This document shows, piece after piece, positions 26,294 through 34,410 of a stretch of 64,000 nucleotides of DNA (the stretch's first letter is position 1; the number at the start of each line of letters is the position of its first letter). The DNA comes from Myxococcus sp. CA023. GTDB lineage: Bacteria > Myxococcota > Myxococcia > Myxococcales > Myxococcaceae. Below the pieces are notes generated by a model that was not told the origin of the DNA, ran no database searches, and saw nothing but the letters and a program-made list of their open reading frames with translations. Position numbers and translations under genes: made by a program. Location: the NCBI RefSeq assembly GCF_010998615.1, contig NZ_JAAEAH010000011.1, positions 78,570 through 142,569 of the forward strand. The letters are read 5' to 3'.

Positions 26294-29200
26294 TCAGGCG
26301 CTCTGACGCAGCTCCCCGGCCCGGCGCTGGAGCGCACCCCGCAGGGAGCTGGCCAGGGCCAGCAGGCTGGAGGCCCGGGCATCCATGAAGGCCGCCTCGG
26401 CCGCCTCCAGCGCCACCACCGAGGACTCCGCGTCCCGCGCGCGCTCCGCGAGCGCCAGGCGCACCAGCCCCACCTGGAGCACGTTGCCCGTCAGCTCCGC
26501 CAGCGCGAGCGCCCGGCGCAGGTGCGCCAGGCCCTCCTCACCCGGCAGCAGCGCCGCCAGCGCCCGGCGGGAGAGGATTTCATCCCACGGATTGGCCAGC
26601 ACCGGGTCCATGGCCCGCGCCAGCGCCGCCTCCGCCGCGTCCTGCGCCGCCACCAGGTTGCCCTGCTCCCGTTCGAAGCGGGACTGATAGACGCGCAGCA
26701 GCGTCTCCATGCGGACGCCGCCCTCGCGCGCGGCGGCAAGGGCCGCGGGGAGTGACCGGCGCGCCGCACCCGCATCCTCGAAGAGCACGTCGCGGCAGGC
26801 CTGATACACCCGCAGGTGACACTGGAGCCACCGGTCCTCCGGCAGCACCCGCGCCAGCGCCTCGGCGCGGGCCACCACCGCGGCCACGTGCTCGTGCTCG
26901 CCGCGCTCCAGGTAGTACGGCGGTGTGAAGAGGGCCAGGTTGCGCTCCATCAACCGGGGGTTGCCCAGCCGCCGCACCAGCTCCGTCTTCTCCGTGAAGG
27001 CCGGGACGAACGCCGCGCCGTCGCCCGTGAAGGCCGCGCGCGTCACCACCGAGAACAGATGGAAGCCGCGCACGTCCGTGAGCCCATGGGCCTCCGCCAC
27101 GGCGTACCCGTCGCGCAGCGCCTGAGCGTCCAGCGGCTCGCCGCGCAGCGCCAGGTTCATGTTCATCGTGAAGCCGCCCATGCCCAGCGCCCACGCCAGG
27201 CGCTTGGGTAGCCGGCCCATCACCTCGCACAGCCCGCGAAGCCGCTTCAGTTGCTCGTACTGCGTCTCCAGCACGCCGGCGAAGCGGCCCGTGTAGGCAC
27301 ACACCTGAGCGGGAGCCAGCTGCGCCGCGGCGCGATAGGGCGACACCTCCGGCTGCTCGGCCCGCACACGCTCGAGCAGCGCCGTCAGCTCCTCCGTGCG
27401 CCCCACGCTGGCCAGGGCCATGGCCTGGAGAATGCGCAGCTCGGCCTGCTTCCAGAAGACGTCCGCGGTGCTGGCGAACGCATCCGCCTCGCGCTCACGG
27501 AACAGCGCCTTCAGGCGCGCGGGACGCTCCACTTCGGGCGCGGCGCACGCGGCCTCCAGCGCGGCCACCGCCTGCGCCCGCCCGTCCACCAGGTCCACCG
27601 TGGAGGCCCAGTGGTCACTCAGCTTCCGCGCGAAGACGAGCGAGGTGGGCGGGTCGCTCGAATAGCCCACCTCCACCATCGTCACCCAGATGCGCAAGAG
27701 CAGCCTGTCACGGCCCGGGAAGTCCGGCGCGGCCTCCAGCAGCATCGCCGCTTCCTTCAGCAGCAGCGTCGCCTCCAGCAGCGCCTGCGCCTCGATGGCG
27801 GCCCGGCCCGCGTCCAGCAGCGGGCCAATGGCCAGCTCCGGCTCCGACGAGCGCAGGTAGTGCCACCCCACCGTGCGCGACAGCTCCGGCCGCGACGAGT
27901 GCAGCGTCTGGAGCGCCAGCGCCACGCGGCCGTGCGCCACGCGCCGCGCATCCTCGGGCGTGCTGTCGTAGACGGCCTGGTGCACAGTGTCGTGCGTGAA
28001 GACGTAGCGGCCCTCCACCTCCTGGAGGAACTGCCGCTCCACGATGCCGTCCAGCACCGCGAACAGCTCGGACTCGGGCAGCTCCGCCAGCGCGCGGAGC
28101 ATGGGCAGCTCCAGGCTGCGGCCCGCGGGCGCCAACTGGCGCAGCAGCGACACCTGCTCCGCCGGAGCACTGCCCAGGCGCGCGAGCACCGCGTCGTGGA
28201 TGCTGGCGGGCAGCGGCCGTGTATCCAGCCCCTCGACGGCGCTCCACCGGCCGCCCACCCGCGTCAGCGCGCCTTCCTCCACCAGCGCGCGCAGGCACTC
28301 GGTGGCGAAGAAGGCATTGCCGCCCGTGGTCTCATGCAACCGCGTGACGAAGGCCGCGGGCACGGCCAGCCCCGGCAGCGCCAGCTCCACCAGCGTCCGC
28401 ACGTGCTCGGCGGCCAGCGGCTCCAGGTCCATGCGGGTGGTGATTTTCTCGTCCACCGTCTGGAAGGCCAGGCTCAGGCGGCTCAACTCGCCGTTCCGGA
28501 ACGTGCCCACCACCATGCCGCGCGTGCCGTACAGGGCGCGGATGAGGACGTTGAGCACCTCCAGCGTGGCGCTGTCGGCCCACTGGAGGTCCTCGAAGCA
28601 CAGCACCAGCGTCATCCGCCGGCCCAGCGCCTGCACCCACTCCGCCAGCGCGCCGAAGAAGGCCAGCTTCTCCTCGCCCACCACCGGATGCACTTCGCCC
28701 GCGTCCGGCGTCAGGCCCGGGAGCAACTGCCGCAGCTTCGGCCCGAGGCGCTCCATCATCTCCGAGGGCGTGAGCGGTACCAGACACCGCACCGCCTGGA
28801 CGATGGGCGTCAGCGGCGCCTGCCCCTCCGCGCGGCACTGGCCTCGGCCGAAGGGCAGCTCCGCCAGCTTCGCCTGGAGCTCGAACTCCTGGAGCAGCCG
28901 CGTCTTGCCCACGCCCGCGGGCGCGCCGATGAGCACCGCGCGGGACTGGCCCCAGTCCGCCTCGGCCAGGCCGTTCATCAGCGCTTCCAGCTCCGCGGCG
29001 CGGCCCACCACTTCCGGCACGTGCAGGTAGCTGGCGCGCGCCGACAGCGGCTCCTCCGGCATCGGCTCGCCGCTGGCGTGGCAGAGCGCCTCCATCAGCT
29101 CGCTGGCGTCCTGGAAGCGCTCGCGCGGATCCTTCGCCAACAGCAGGAGGATGATTTCCTCCAGCTGCGGATCCACCGGGCAAATCGTGGACGGCTTCGG

Positions 29201-30004
29201 CGGCGGCCGCGTCAGGTGGTCCGCCAGGAGCGCCGCCGGGGTGTTGCGCTTGAAGGGCAGCCGGCGCGTGACCAGGTAGTAGGCCATGACGCCCAGCGAA
29301 TAGAGGTCCGCGCGCCCGTCGATGCTCGCGCCGCGCTGCCACTCCGGCGCCAGGTACTCCAGCGTGCCCTTGAGACGGCCGGGGCTGGGGGTGCCCAGCT
29401 GGTGCATGACGCCGAAGTCCATCAGCTTCACCGCGCCCGCGCTGGTGATGCGGATGTTGCTGGCCTTGATGTCGCAGTGCACGTACAGCCGCGAGTGCAG
29501 GAAGGCCAGGACCTGGGACATCTGGATGAGCACGCGGTACAGCGTGCGCGTGTCCAGTGGCGACTCACGCCCCAGCGAGCTCAGGTCCTGCCCGTCCACC
29601 ACCTCCATGGTGATGAAGCGGTTGCCGGCCTCCGTCATGCCCCAGTCGAAGACCTTGAGGGTGCCGGGGTGCTGGAGCTTCTTCATGGCGAAGAACTCGT
29701 GCCGGAACATCAGCACCAGCTCCTCCGTCTTGCCCGCCGTCAGGCCCGCGGGGACCTGCATCTCCTTGAGCGCCACCCGGCGGTGCTCATGCAGGTCCGT
29801 GGCCAGCCAGATGCGGCCCATGCCGCCTTCGCCCAGCAGCCCTTCCACCCGGTAGCGCCCCGTCACCACCATGCCCACGGCCAACGAGCGGCGCTCCCCG
29901 GCGCGCGCTCCCGGCAGGGTGATGGGCGTGCGGATGCGGTCCCCCCATGAACTTGGAGGACGGCTGCGCTCGTCCAGGACTGCTGTCTTCTCCTCGTCGC
30001 TCAC
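26294..30004 (-). CDS. Ser/Thr protein kinase fused to an AAA ATPase and helical-repeat tail
   Basis: This is a 1236-residue signalling protein. The Hanks-type kinase lies at about residues 50-310: glycine loop GLLGEGGMGRIW, Lys in ALKEMQV, catalytic HCDIKASNIRI and DFG in LMDFGVM. HCDIK replaces the usual HRDLK, so the Arg before the catalytic Asp is Cys; such non-RD kinases often skip activation-loop control. An AAA/STAND-type ATPase follows, with Walker A GAPAGVGKTRLL and Walker B-like LVLCFEDLQWAD. About 600 C-terminal residues show TPR-like helices. There is no membrane segment. It resembles PknK and the many myxobacterial kinases of this architecture. It is divergent from the serine protease lipoprotein across 254 bases. 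Confidence 0.93.
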   Translation of the reverse strand: MSDEEKTAVLDERSRPPSSWGDRIRTPITLPGARAGERRSLAVGMVVTGRYRVEGLLGEGGMGRIWLATDLHEHRRVALKEMQVPAGLTAGKTEELVLMFRHEFFAMKKLQHPGTLKVFDWGMTEAGNRFITMEVVDGQDLSSLGRESPLDTRTLYRVLIQMSQVLAFLHSRLYVHCDIKASNIRITSAGAVKLMDFGVMHQLGTPSPGRLKGTLEYLAPEWQRGASIDGRADLYSLGVMAYYLVTRRLPFKRNTPAALLADHLTRPPPKPSTICPVDPQLEEIILLLLAKDPRERFQDASELMEALCHASGEPMPEEPLSARASYLHVPEVVGRAAELEALMNGLAEADWGQSRAVLIGAPAGVGKTRLLQEFELQAKLAELPFGRGQCRAEGQAPLTPIVQAVRCLVPLTPSEMMERLGPKLRQLLPGLTPDAGEVHPVVGEEKLAFFGALAEWVQALGRRMTLVLCFEDLQWADSATLEVLNVLIRALYGTRGMVVGTFRNGELSRLSLAFQTVDEKITTRMDLEPLAAEHVRTLVELALPGLAVPAAFVTRLHETTGGNAFFATECLRALVEEGALTRVGGRWSAVEGLDTRPLPASIHDAVLARLGSAPAEQVSLLRQLAPAGRSLELPMLRALAELPESELFAVLDGIVERQFLQEVEGRYVFTHDTVHQAVYDSTPEDARRVAHGRVALALQTLHSSRPELSRTVGWHYLRSSEPELAIGPLLDAGRAAIEAQALLEATLLLKEAAMLLEAAPDFPGRDRLLLRIWVTMVEVGYSSDPPTSLVFARKLSDHWASTVDLVDGRAQAVAALEAACAAPEVERPARLKALFREREADAFASTADVFWKQAELRILQAMALASVGRTEELTALLERVRAEQPEVSPYRAAAQLAPAQVCAYTGRFAGVLETQYEQLKRLRGLCEVMGRLPKRLAWALGMGGFTMNMNLALRGEPLDAQALRDGYAVAEAHGLTDVRGFHLFSVVTRAAFTGDGAAFVPAFTEKTELVRRLGNPRLMERNLALFTPPYYLERGEHEHVAAVVARAEALARVLPEDRWLQCHLRVYQACRDVLFEDAGAARRSLPAALAAAREGGVRMETLLRVYQSRFEREQGNLVAAQDAAEAALARAMDPVLANPWDEILSRRALAALLPGEEGLAHLRRALALAELTGNVLQVGLVRLALAERARDAESSVVALEAAEAAFMDARASSLLALASSLRGALQRRAGELRQSA

Positions 30005-30258
30005 GAAGGGGAACCGGCGGGGTCAGCGAAATGCAGAAGTTAATGGGATATCACGTTTCCTTGCGACAGGCACACATCATCAGTGCCGTGTCGGCGTTGA
30101 GTGTCGCACCGCGCATGCGCCCCAGGCGACAAGCACCTGACAACACGGGCCTCGGCTGGACGGCGGCCTGGCAGCCCTGCCCGAAGCCCCGGACGCGTGG
30201 GTGCACATCCTCCCTCGGAAGAAGGCGCCGGCCGGATGAGCGGGCCACGAGGTGACGG
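30005..30258. other. 254-base divergent intergenic region, no gene seen
   Basis: This region separates the kinase gene (minus) from the protease lipoprotein gene (plus). The left third (about 30030-30080) is the most AT-rich part and most likely carries the kinase promoter, but I could not assign convincing -35/-10 or -24/-12 elements. Open frames here have codon use unlike real genes. Confidence 0.5.
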
Positions 30259-31368
30259 ATGAGGCACGCGGGCTGGAGGACGTGGCTGGGGGCGGGCGTG
30301 GGGGCGTTGCTGCTGGCGGCATGCCACACGTCGGAGGAGGAGGCACCGCCGGACCTCGACGACGTGGCGGCGGCGACGGTGACGCTGGAGCCGGGCCACT
30401 GTGCGGGCGTGGTGGTGGAAGACGGCCGGCACATTCTCACCGCCGCGCACTGCCTCCGGAATGAGGACTCGCGGGTGCCCTTGTCCTTCCTGGGCGGACG
30501 CCGGATGGACGGCAGCGCCGTGCACGTGGACCGGGGCCGGGACATCGCCATCCTCCGCCTGGACGCGCCAGCGCCGGTGCGCCCACTGGACGTCGCCCAG
30601 GCCCTGCCCACTCCGGGAGAGCCGCTGGTGTTCGCGGGCCGCAATGACCGTCCCGACAAGCCTCAGCAGGCCGTGCTGGAGCGGCTGGGCCGCTGCCCTT
30701 CGCTTCCCGAGGTGCCCGCCGCGCTCTTCACCACCATCCGGGGCCGGCCGGGGGACTCTGGCGCGCCGTTGGTGGACGCGCGCATGCAGGTGGTGGGGCT
30801 GGTCCACGGCGGGGCCGCCTGCCGCATCGCCGCGCCCACCGCGGGGCTCGCGGAGGTGGTGGCGCAGCTGCCGCGAAGGGGACCGGCCCTGGCGCGGCGG
30901 GCGCCGCCTCCGCCTCGCCAGGCCGCCCTCCCATCAGTGGGCCCTGGCGTCGTTGCCCCTGGGGCCGCCCGCTCTGAACTTGGAGCGAACGGGGCGGAAC
31001 CTCACGCCCTCCCTACCCACGGAGACGGCACCATGGCTGGCAAGAAGGACAAGGGCCCCCAGGACGCGCGGCCCAGGGACATTGGCGATGACCAGCAGGC
31101 GGGCTTCCACGCCGGGGAGAATTTCCAACCGCGCAACCGCGGGCAGGTGGCGGACGCGCAGGACCGTGGCGCGGCGGACGCCTCCCGGCACCTCGCCCAC
31201 GAGCACGGCGACGCGGCGCCCCACGCCGACACACCGTGGGAGGCGCGCGTGGAGCGCGGCGAGGAGTGGACGTCCCAAGATGTCCCGGAGAGGGAAGCCC
31301 GAGGCGACGAGGAGCCCGACTCCGCCGTCTCGCGTCAGGGCCTCGTGAGCCCCCCTCCCGAGGAGTAG
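30259..31368 (+). CDS. Trypsin-like serine protease lipoprotein with a hydrophilic C-terminal tail
   Basis: This is a 369-residue protein. Residues 1-21 form a lipoprotein signal (WLGAGVGALLLAACHTSEEE, Cys at 21). A chymotrypsin-fold protease follows, with an intact triad: His in LTAAHCL, Asp in RGRDIAILRL and Ser in GRPGDSGAPL. It should therefore be an active, membrane-tethered, envelope-facing protease. After a Pro/Ala-rich linker, residues 259-369 are highly charged and rich in Gly, Asp, His and Gln, with no homology I can name. An in-frame ATG at 31033, behind a good GGAG site, starts exactly there, so the tail may also, or instead, be made as a separate small protein of 111 residues. 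I annotate one frame because no stop intervenes. Confidence 0.75.
   Translation: MRHAGWRTWLGAGVGALLLAACHTSEEEAPPDLDDVAAATVTLEPGHCAGVVVEDGRHILTAAHCLRNEDSRVPLSFLGGRRMDGSAVHVDRGRDIAILRLDAPAPVRPLDVAQALPTPGEPLVFAGRNDRPDKPQQAVLERLGRCPSLPEVPAALFTTIRGRPGDSGAPLVDARMQVVGLVHGGAACRIAAPTAGLAEVVAQLPRRGPALARRAPPPPRQAALPSVGPGVVAPGAARSELGANGAEPHALPTHGDGTMAGKKDKGPQDARPRDIGDDQQAGFHAGENFQPRNRGQVADAQDRGAADASRHLAHEHGDAAPHADTPWEARVERGEEWTSQDVPEREARGDEEPDSAVSRQGLVSPPPEE
31021..31035 (+). promoter_or_regulatory. Internal ribosome binding site and ATG within the protease frame
   Basis: GGAG at 31021-31024 lies 8 bases before an in-frame ATG at 31033. The product would be a 111-residue hydrophilic protein beginning MAGKKDKGPQDARPRD, whose composition differs sharply from the protease domain before it. 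Confidence 0.45.
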
Positions 31369-31397
31369 GCGCCGCGCCTCGTCCCCCACGGACCCAA

Positions 31398-31414
31398 GGG
31401 GTGCTGAGCACCCC
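31398..31414 (+). terminator. Hairpin downstream of the protease gene
   Basis: GGGGTGCT (31398-31405) and AGCACCCC (31407-31414) form a near-perfect palindrome 30 bases after the stop codon, followed by CCTCTTGCTCC. The likely stem is GGGGTG/CACCCC with a 5-base loop; the U tract is weak. Confidence 0.45.
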
Positions 31415-31519
31415 CTCTTGCTCCCCGCTGGCGCGTGGGGTGATGCTGGGCCTTTCGCCGGGGGAGAGCGTGTGCACCGGGCACCGCCGGGCGGCTGCCT
31501 CCCTGAGAGTCGGGGTGTC

Positions 31520-31933
31520 GTGAAGCCGAAGGTCCTCATCGTCGAGAATTCGTGGACGATGCGGGAGACGCTCCGTCTCCTGCTCTCAGGCGAGTTTGAC
31601 TGCACCACGGCGGCCGACGGCGAGTCGGGGCTTCAGCAGGCCCTGGCGCACCCGCCCGATGTGCTCATCTCCGATGTGAACATGGACGGAATGGACGGCT
31701 ACGCGCTCTGTGGCCACTTCCGCTCCGAGCCCACGCTCAAGCACGTCCCCGTCATCTTCGTCAGCGGCTATGCGCCTCGCACGGAAGGGCCCGCGGACCA
31801 GCCCGTCCCGGACGCCTACCTGGTCAAGCCGGTGAAGCCGCCCGTGCTCATCGCCCAGATTCACGCGCTGCTGGCTCGCGCGGACGCCGTCACCCCGGCC
31901 GCGCCCACCACCCAGCCCGCGTGGAAGAGCTGA
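31520..31933 (+). CDS. Stand-alone response-regulator receiver domain
   Basis: This 137-residue protein is a single CheY-like domain. The GTG at 31520 places the first strand (KPKVLIVENSWTMRE) at the N-terminus as in the family; upstream in-frame codons give an implausible leader. The phosphoacceptor Asp lies in VLISDVNMDGMDGY, the conserved Ser in IFVSGY and the Lys in YLVKPVKPP. The usual acidic pair after strand one is replaced by Glu-Asn (VEN), which weakens but need not abolish magnesium binding. There is no output domain and no adjacent histidine kinase, so the partner is encoded elsewhere. The C-terminal 15 residues are a Pro/Thr-rich tail. Confidence 0.88.
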   Translation: MKPKVLIVENSWTMRETLRLLLSGEFDCTTAADGESGLQQALAHPPDVLISDVNMDGMDGYALCGHFRSEPTLKHVPVIFVSGYAPRTEGPADQPVPDAYLVKPVKPPVLIAQIHALLARADAVTPAAPTTQPAWKS

Positions 31934-32067
31934 GGCCGCCCACCCCGAAGCACCCGGCACGGCGCGTCGCGAGTGAGAAGACGGGCGCCGGCCTCGCTGG
32001 AGCGCGGGACGGCCGCATGGCGCCCGGGCGTTGCCACCAACGAACGGGTGACACACGGGGTGGTCCG

Positions 32068-32487
32068 GTGACGATTCGACTCAAGCGGGCGTACGAAGCA
32101 GCAAGCCGCACGGATGGGCGGCGCTTCCTGGTGGAACGGCTGTGGCCGCGAGGCGTACGGAAGACAGCGCTTCCCATCGAAGCCTGGCTGAAGGATGCAG
32201 CCCCCAGCACCGAGCTGCGGAAGTGGTTTGCACACGACCCTGACCGCTGGTCCGAGTTCTGCCGGAGATACACCGCCGAGCTCGCGGCGAATCCCGCGGC
32301 ATGGCAGCCCCTGCTCGAAGCCGCGCGCCACGGCACGGTGACGCTCGTCTACAGCGCCCATGACACCGAGCACAACAACGCGGCGGCCCTCCAACAGTTC
32401 CTCGAAGAGGCGTCCGGCGGCGCCGCTCCGAAGAAGCCTCCATGTGCCTCGCGGCGAGGCCGGGGCCGCTCGACGCGACACACCTGA
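32068..32487 (+). CDS. DUF488 (YeaO-like) family protein
   Basis: The 139-residue protein starts at a GTG (32068) that gives the typical opening TIRLKRAYEAAS. It contains the family motifs FLVERLWPRGVRK, WLKDAAPSTELRKWFAHDP and TLVYSAHDTEHNNA. DUF488 proteins are small, widespread and of uncertain biochemical role. The gene converges on the HIU hydrolase gene (29 bases between stops) and is not part of that operon. The C-terminus after PKKPP is a short basic tail not usual for the family. Confidence 0.85.
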   Translation: MTIRLKRAYEAASRTDGRRFLVERLWPRGVRKTALPIEAWLKDAAPSTELRKWFAHDPDRWSEFCRRYTAELAANPAAWQPLLEAARHGTVTLVYSAHDTEHNNAAALQQFLEEASGGAAPKKPPCASRRGRGRSTRHT

Positions 32488-32516
32488 CGTGCCGCCAAGG
32501 GAAAGCGCGCCGTGGC

Positions 32517-32861
32517 TCAACTCCCCCGGTACGTGGAGTAGCCGAAGGGGCTCAGCAGCAGCGGGACGTGGTAGTGCTCGTCCGGCGCCGTGAGTTCGAA
32601 CACCACCGTCACCGACGGGTAGAAACCGCGCACGCCGAGCGCCCGGAAGTACGCCCCGGTGTCGAAGGCCATCCGGTAGACGCCCGGCTCCACGCGCGCC
32701 CCCTGGGGCAGGAAGTCGCGCACGCGGCCGTCGCCGTTGGTGACGCCGCGCGCCAGCTGCGTCCATTCGCCCGAGTCGCCTTGCAGCTCCAGGGTGATGG
32801 GAACACCGGACGCCGGCCGGCCCCGGTGCGTGTCGAGAACGTGAGTGGACAGAGTGCTCAT
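32517..32861 (-). CDS. uraH: 5-hydroxyisourate hydrolase (transthyretin-like)
   Basis: The 114-residue enzyme hydrolyses 5-hydroxyisourate to OHCU, the second step of urate breakdown. It starts LSTHVLDTHRGRPASGVP, contains the conserved DGRVRDF region and ends in the signature YRGS, whose final residues line the active site. The length is exactly that of the family, with no periplasmic signal. It is the last gene of the operon, and its ATG overlaps the OHCU decarboxylase stop by four bases (ATGA). Confidence 0.96.
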   Translation of the reverse strand: MSTLSTHVLDTHRGRPASGVPITLELQGDSGEWTQLARGVTNGDGRVRDFLPQGARVEPGVYRMAFDTGAYFRALGVRGFYPSVTVVFELTAPDEHYHVPLLLSPFGYSTYRGS

Positions 32862-33370
32862 GACGCCAGCAGCTTCTCCAGTCGGATGCGGGTGATTTTC
32901 GCCTGCTCCCCGGCCGCGATGCGCAGCTCCTCGTCCGGTGCGTTGTCCAGCCGCTCGCGCAAGAGCTCCAGCATCTCCGCCGCGCTCTTGCCCGTGGCGC
33001 ACACCAGGAAGATGAAACCGAAGCGCTGCTCGTAGGCGGCGTTGCCCTCCGCCAGCCCTTGCAACACCGCCTCGTCCGCGCCCTGCACCCCACCCTGCTC
33101 CTGCGAGGACCACGAGGCGGTGGATGCGAACTTCGCGCGCAGCTGGGACACGTCACCGATGCGCGGGTGGTGCGTCATGGCCTCACGCCAGTCGTCCGGT
33201 CCCGTCTGCTTCCAGAGCCACGCCGACTCCGAGAACAGGTGCTGCGCGTCGCGGAAGGGCCGCGAACGCACCATGCCGTCCGCCCAGCGGGATGCGCCGC
33301 AGCAGCGCATCAACTCCGCGCGCGCCTCCGACGGCAACAGGGAATTGAGTCGAGTCAGTCCGCTGCTCAT
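32858..33370 (-). CDS. uraD: OHCU decarboxylase
   Basis: The 170-residue enzyme decarboxylates 2-oxo-4-hydroxy-4-carboxy-5-ureidoimidazoline to S-allantoin. Signature stretches include the catalytic His region MTHHPRIGDVSQLRAKF, then NAAYEQRFGFIFLVCATGKS and the terminal EQAKITRIRLEKLLA. It overlaps the allantoicase gene upstream and uraH downstream by four bases each, so translation is coupled. The presence of UraD means the product is stereospecific S-allantoin, which suits the allantoinase encoded in the same operon. Confidence 0.96.
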   Translation of the reverse strand: MSSGLTRLNSLLPSEARAELMRCCGASRWADGMVRSRPFRDAQHLFSESAWLWKQTGPDDWREAMTHHPRIGDVSQLRAKFASTASWSSQEQGGVQGADEAVLQGLAEGNAAYEQRFGFIFLVCATGKSAAEMLELLRERLDNAPDEELRIAAGEQAKITRIRLEKLLAS

Positions 33371-34389
33371 GCGGGCCGCCCGTGGACCCGCAGCCGGCTG
33401 ACGCCGCCGTCGGGATAGATTTTCAGACGCACGTGGGTGAAGGGCCCCTTCGCCGCCAGCTCGGACTCGTAGAAGTGGCGGTGGTGCGCTTGGAGCTTCG
33501 TGCGCGGCAGCAACTCCGTCCACGCGATGTCATGCGCGTTGGCGAAGTCCACCACCGGCTCGCGCAGGTAGCAGCCTTCGATGGAGCACGTGTCCGGGTA
33601 GTTGCCCTTGAAGAAGGCCGTGTCCACCTCCACGCGCTGCACGGTGCCCGGGACGGCGAGCTTCACCACAATCCAGTCGAAGCCCGGCAGCACGCGCTTG
33701 CGCCGCGTCTCCCAGCCCTCGCCCATGTTGGCGGCGCGCCCCGGGAGGATGAGGTTGTCCTTGGGGCCGAAGAAGGAGTCATTGCACGCCACCACCGTGC
33801 CGCCATTCTCCGCCGCCGCCAGGTCCACCGTACCGCCGGCGTGGGACAGGCGCTCGAAGTCCGGCCGCACCTCGCCATGGACGCGGAAGCGGGCCACGCC
33901 GCCATCCGGGAAGATGTTGAGCCGCAGGTGCGTCCAGCGCTTGTCGCTGGCGATGGGGAACAGGTTGCGCGTGCCGCCCTGCAGCTTGAGCTGCGGGAGG
34001 ATGGGCGTCCAGGTGGCCTCGGCCAGGGCCTCGGGCGTGGGCGAGCCCTCCACCTCCAACGCATCCACCGAGGCGTACTCGGGGAAGTTGCCGAGGAAGT
34101 GGTTGGTGTCGATGTCCACGCCGCGCACGACGCCCGGCAGGCCGAGCTTGAGGATGCACCAGTCATGGCCCGGGACGCGCTTGCGGCGCGACTCCCAGCC
34201 GTCCATCCACTTGCCGTTCTCAGTGAACTTGCCGGGGATGAAGATGCCCCGGCCGGGCTTCAGCAGGTTCTCCTTCCCCGCGAAGAACTCATCGCTGGCC
34301 AGCAGCGCCTGACCGCCCACGTTCTCCGCGGCCAGGTCGATGAATTCAGTGAAGGCAATCCGCAGCCTTCCCTCTTCGGGTGAGTGCAT
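33367..34389 (-). CDS. alc: Allantoicase
   Basis: This 340-residue enzyme splits allantoate into ureidoglycolate and urea. It consists of two similar jelly-roll halves, each with a GWESRRKRVPGHDW / GWETRRKRVLPGFDW motif, a DLAAEN(V)GG / DLAAAENGG start and a LRLNIFPDGGVARFRVHG / VRLKIYPDGGVSRLRVHG end. This internal duplication is the hallmark of allantoicases. The gene sits 21 bases downstream of allantoinase. Urea released here would need a urease, and ureidoglycolate a lyase; neither is in the window. Confidence 0.95.
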   Translation of the reverse strand: MHSPEEGRLRIAFTEFIDLAAENVGGQALLASDEFFAGKENLLKPGRGIFIPGKFTENGKWMDGWESRRKRVPGHDWCILKLGLPGVVRGVDIDTNHFLGNFPEYASVDALEVEGSPTPEALAEATWTPILPQLKLQGGTRNLFPIASDKRWTHLRLNIFPDGGVARFRVHGEVRPDFERLSHAGGTVDLAAAENGGTVVACNDSFFGPKDNLILPGRAANMGEGWETRRKRVLPGFDWIVVKLAVPGTVQRVEVDTAFFKGNYPDTCSIEGCYLREPVVDFANAHDIAWTELLPRTKLQAHHRHFYESELAAKGPFTHVRLKIYPDGGVSRLRVHGRPA

Positions 34390-34410
34390 GGTGTGTGTCT
34401 CCCAAGTGCT

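Noticed and set aside
27251..29950. An 899-codon plus-strand frame
   Set aside because: It mirrors the kinase gene on the minus strand. The product is an Arg/Gln/His/Ala-rich sequence with no domain.
30040..30807. Minus-strand frames opposite the protease gene
   Set aside because: They lack ribosome binding sites and families, and the opposite strand carries an intact lipobox and catalytic triad.
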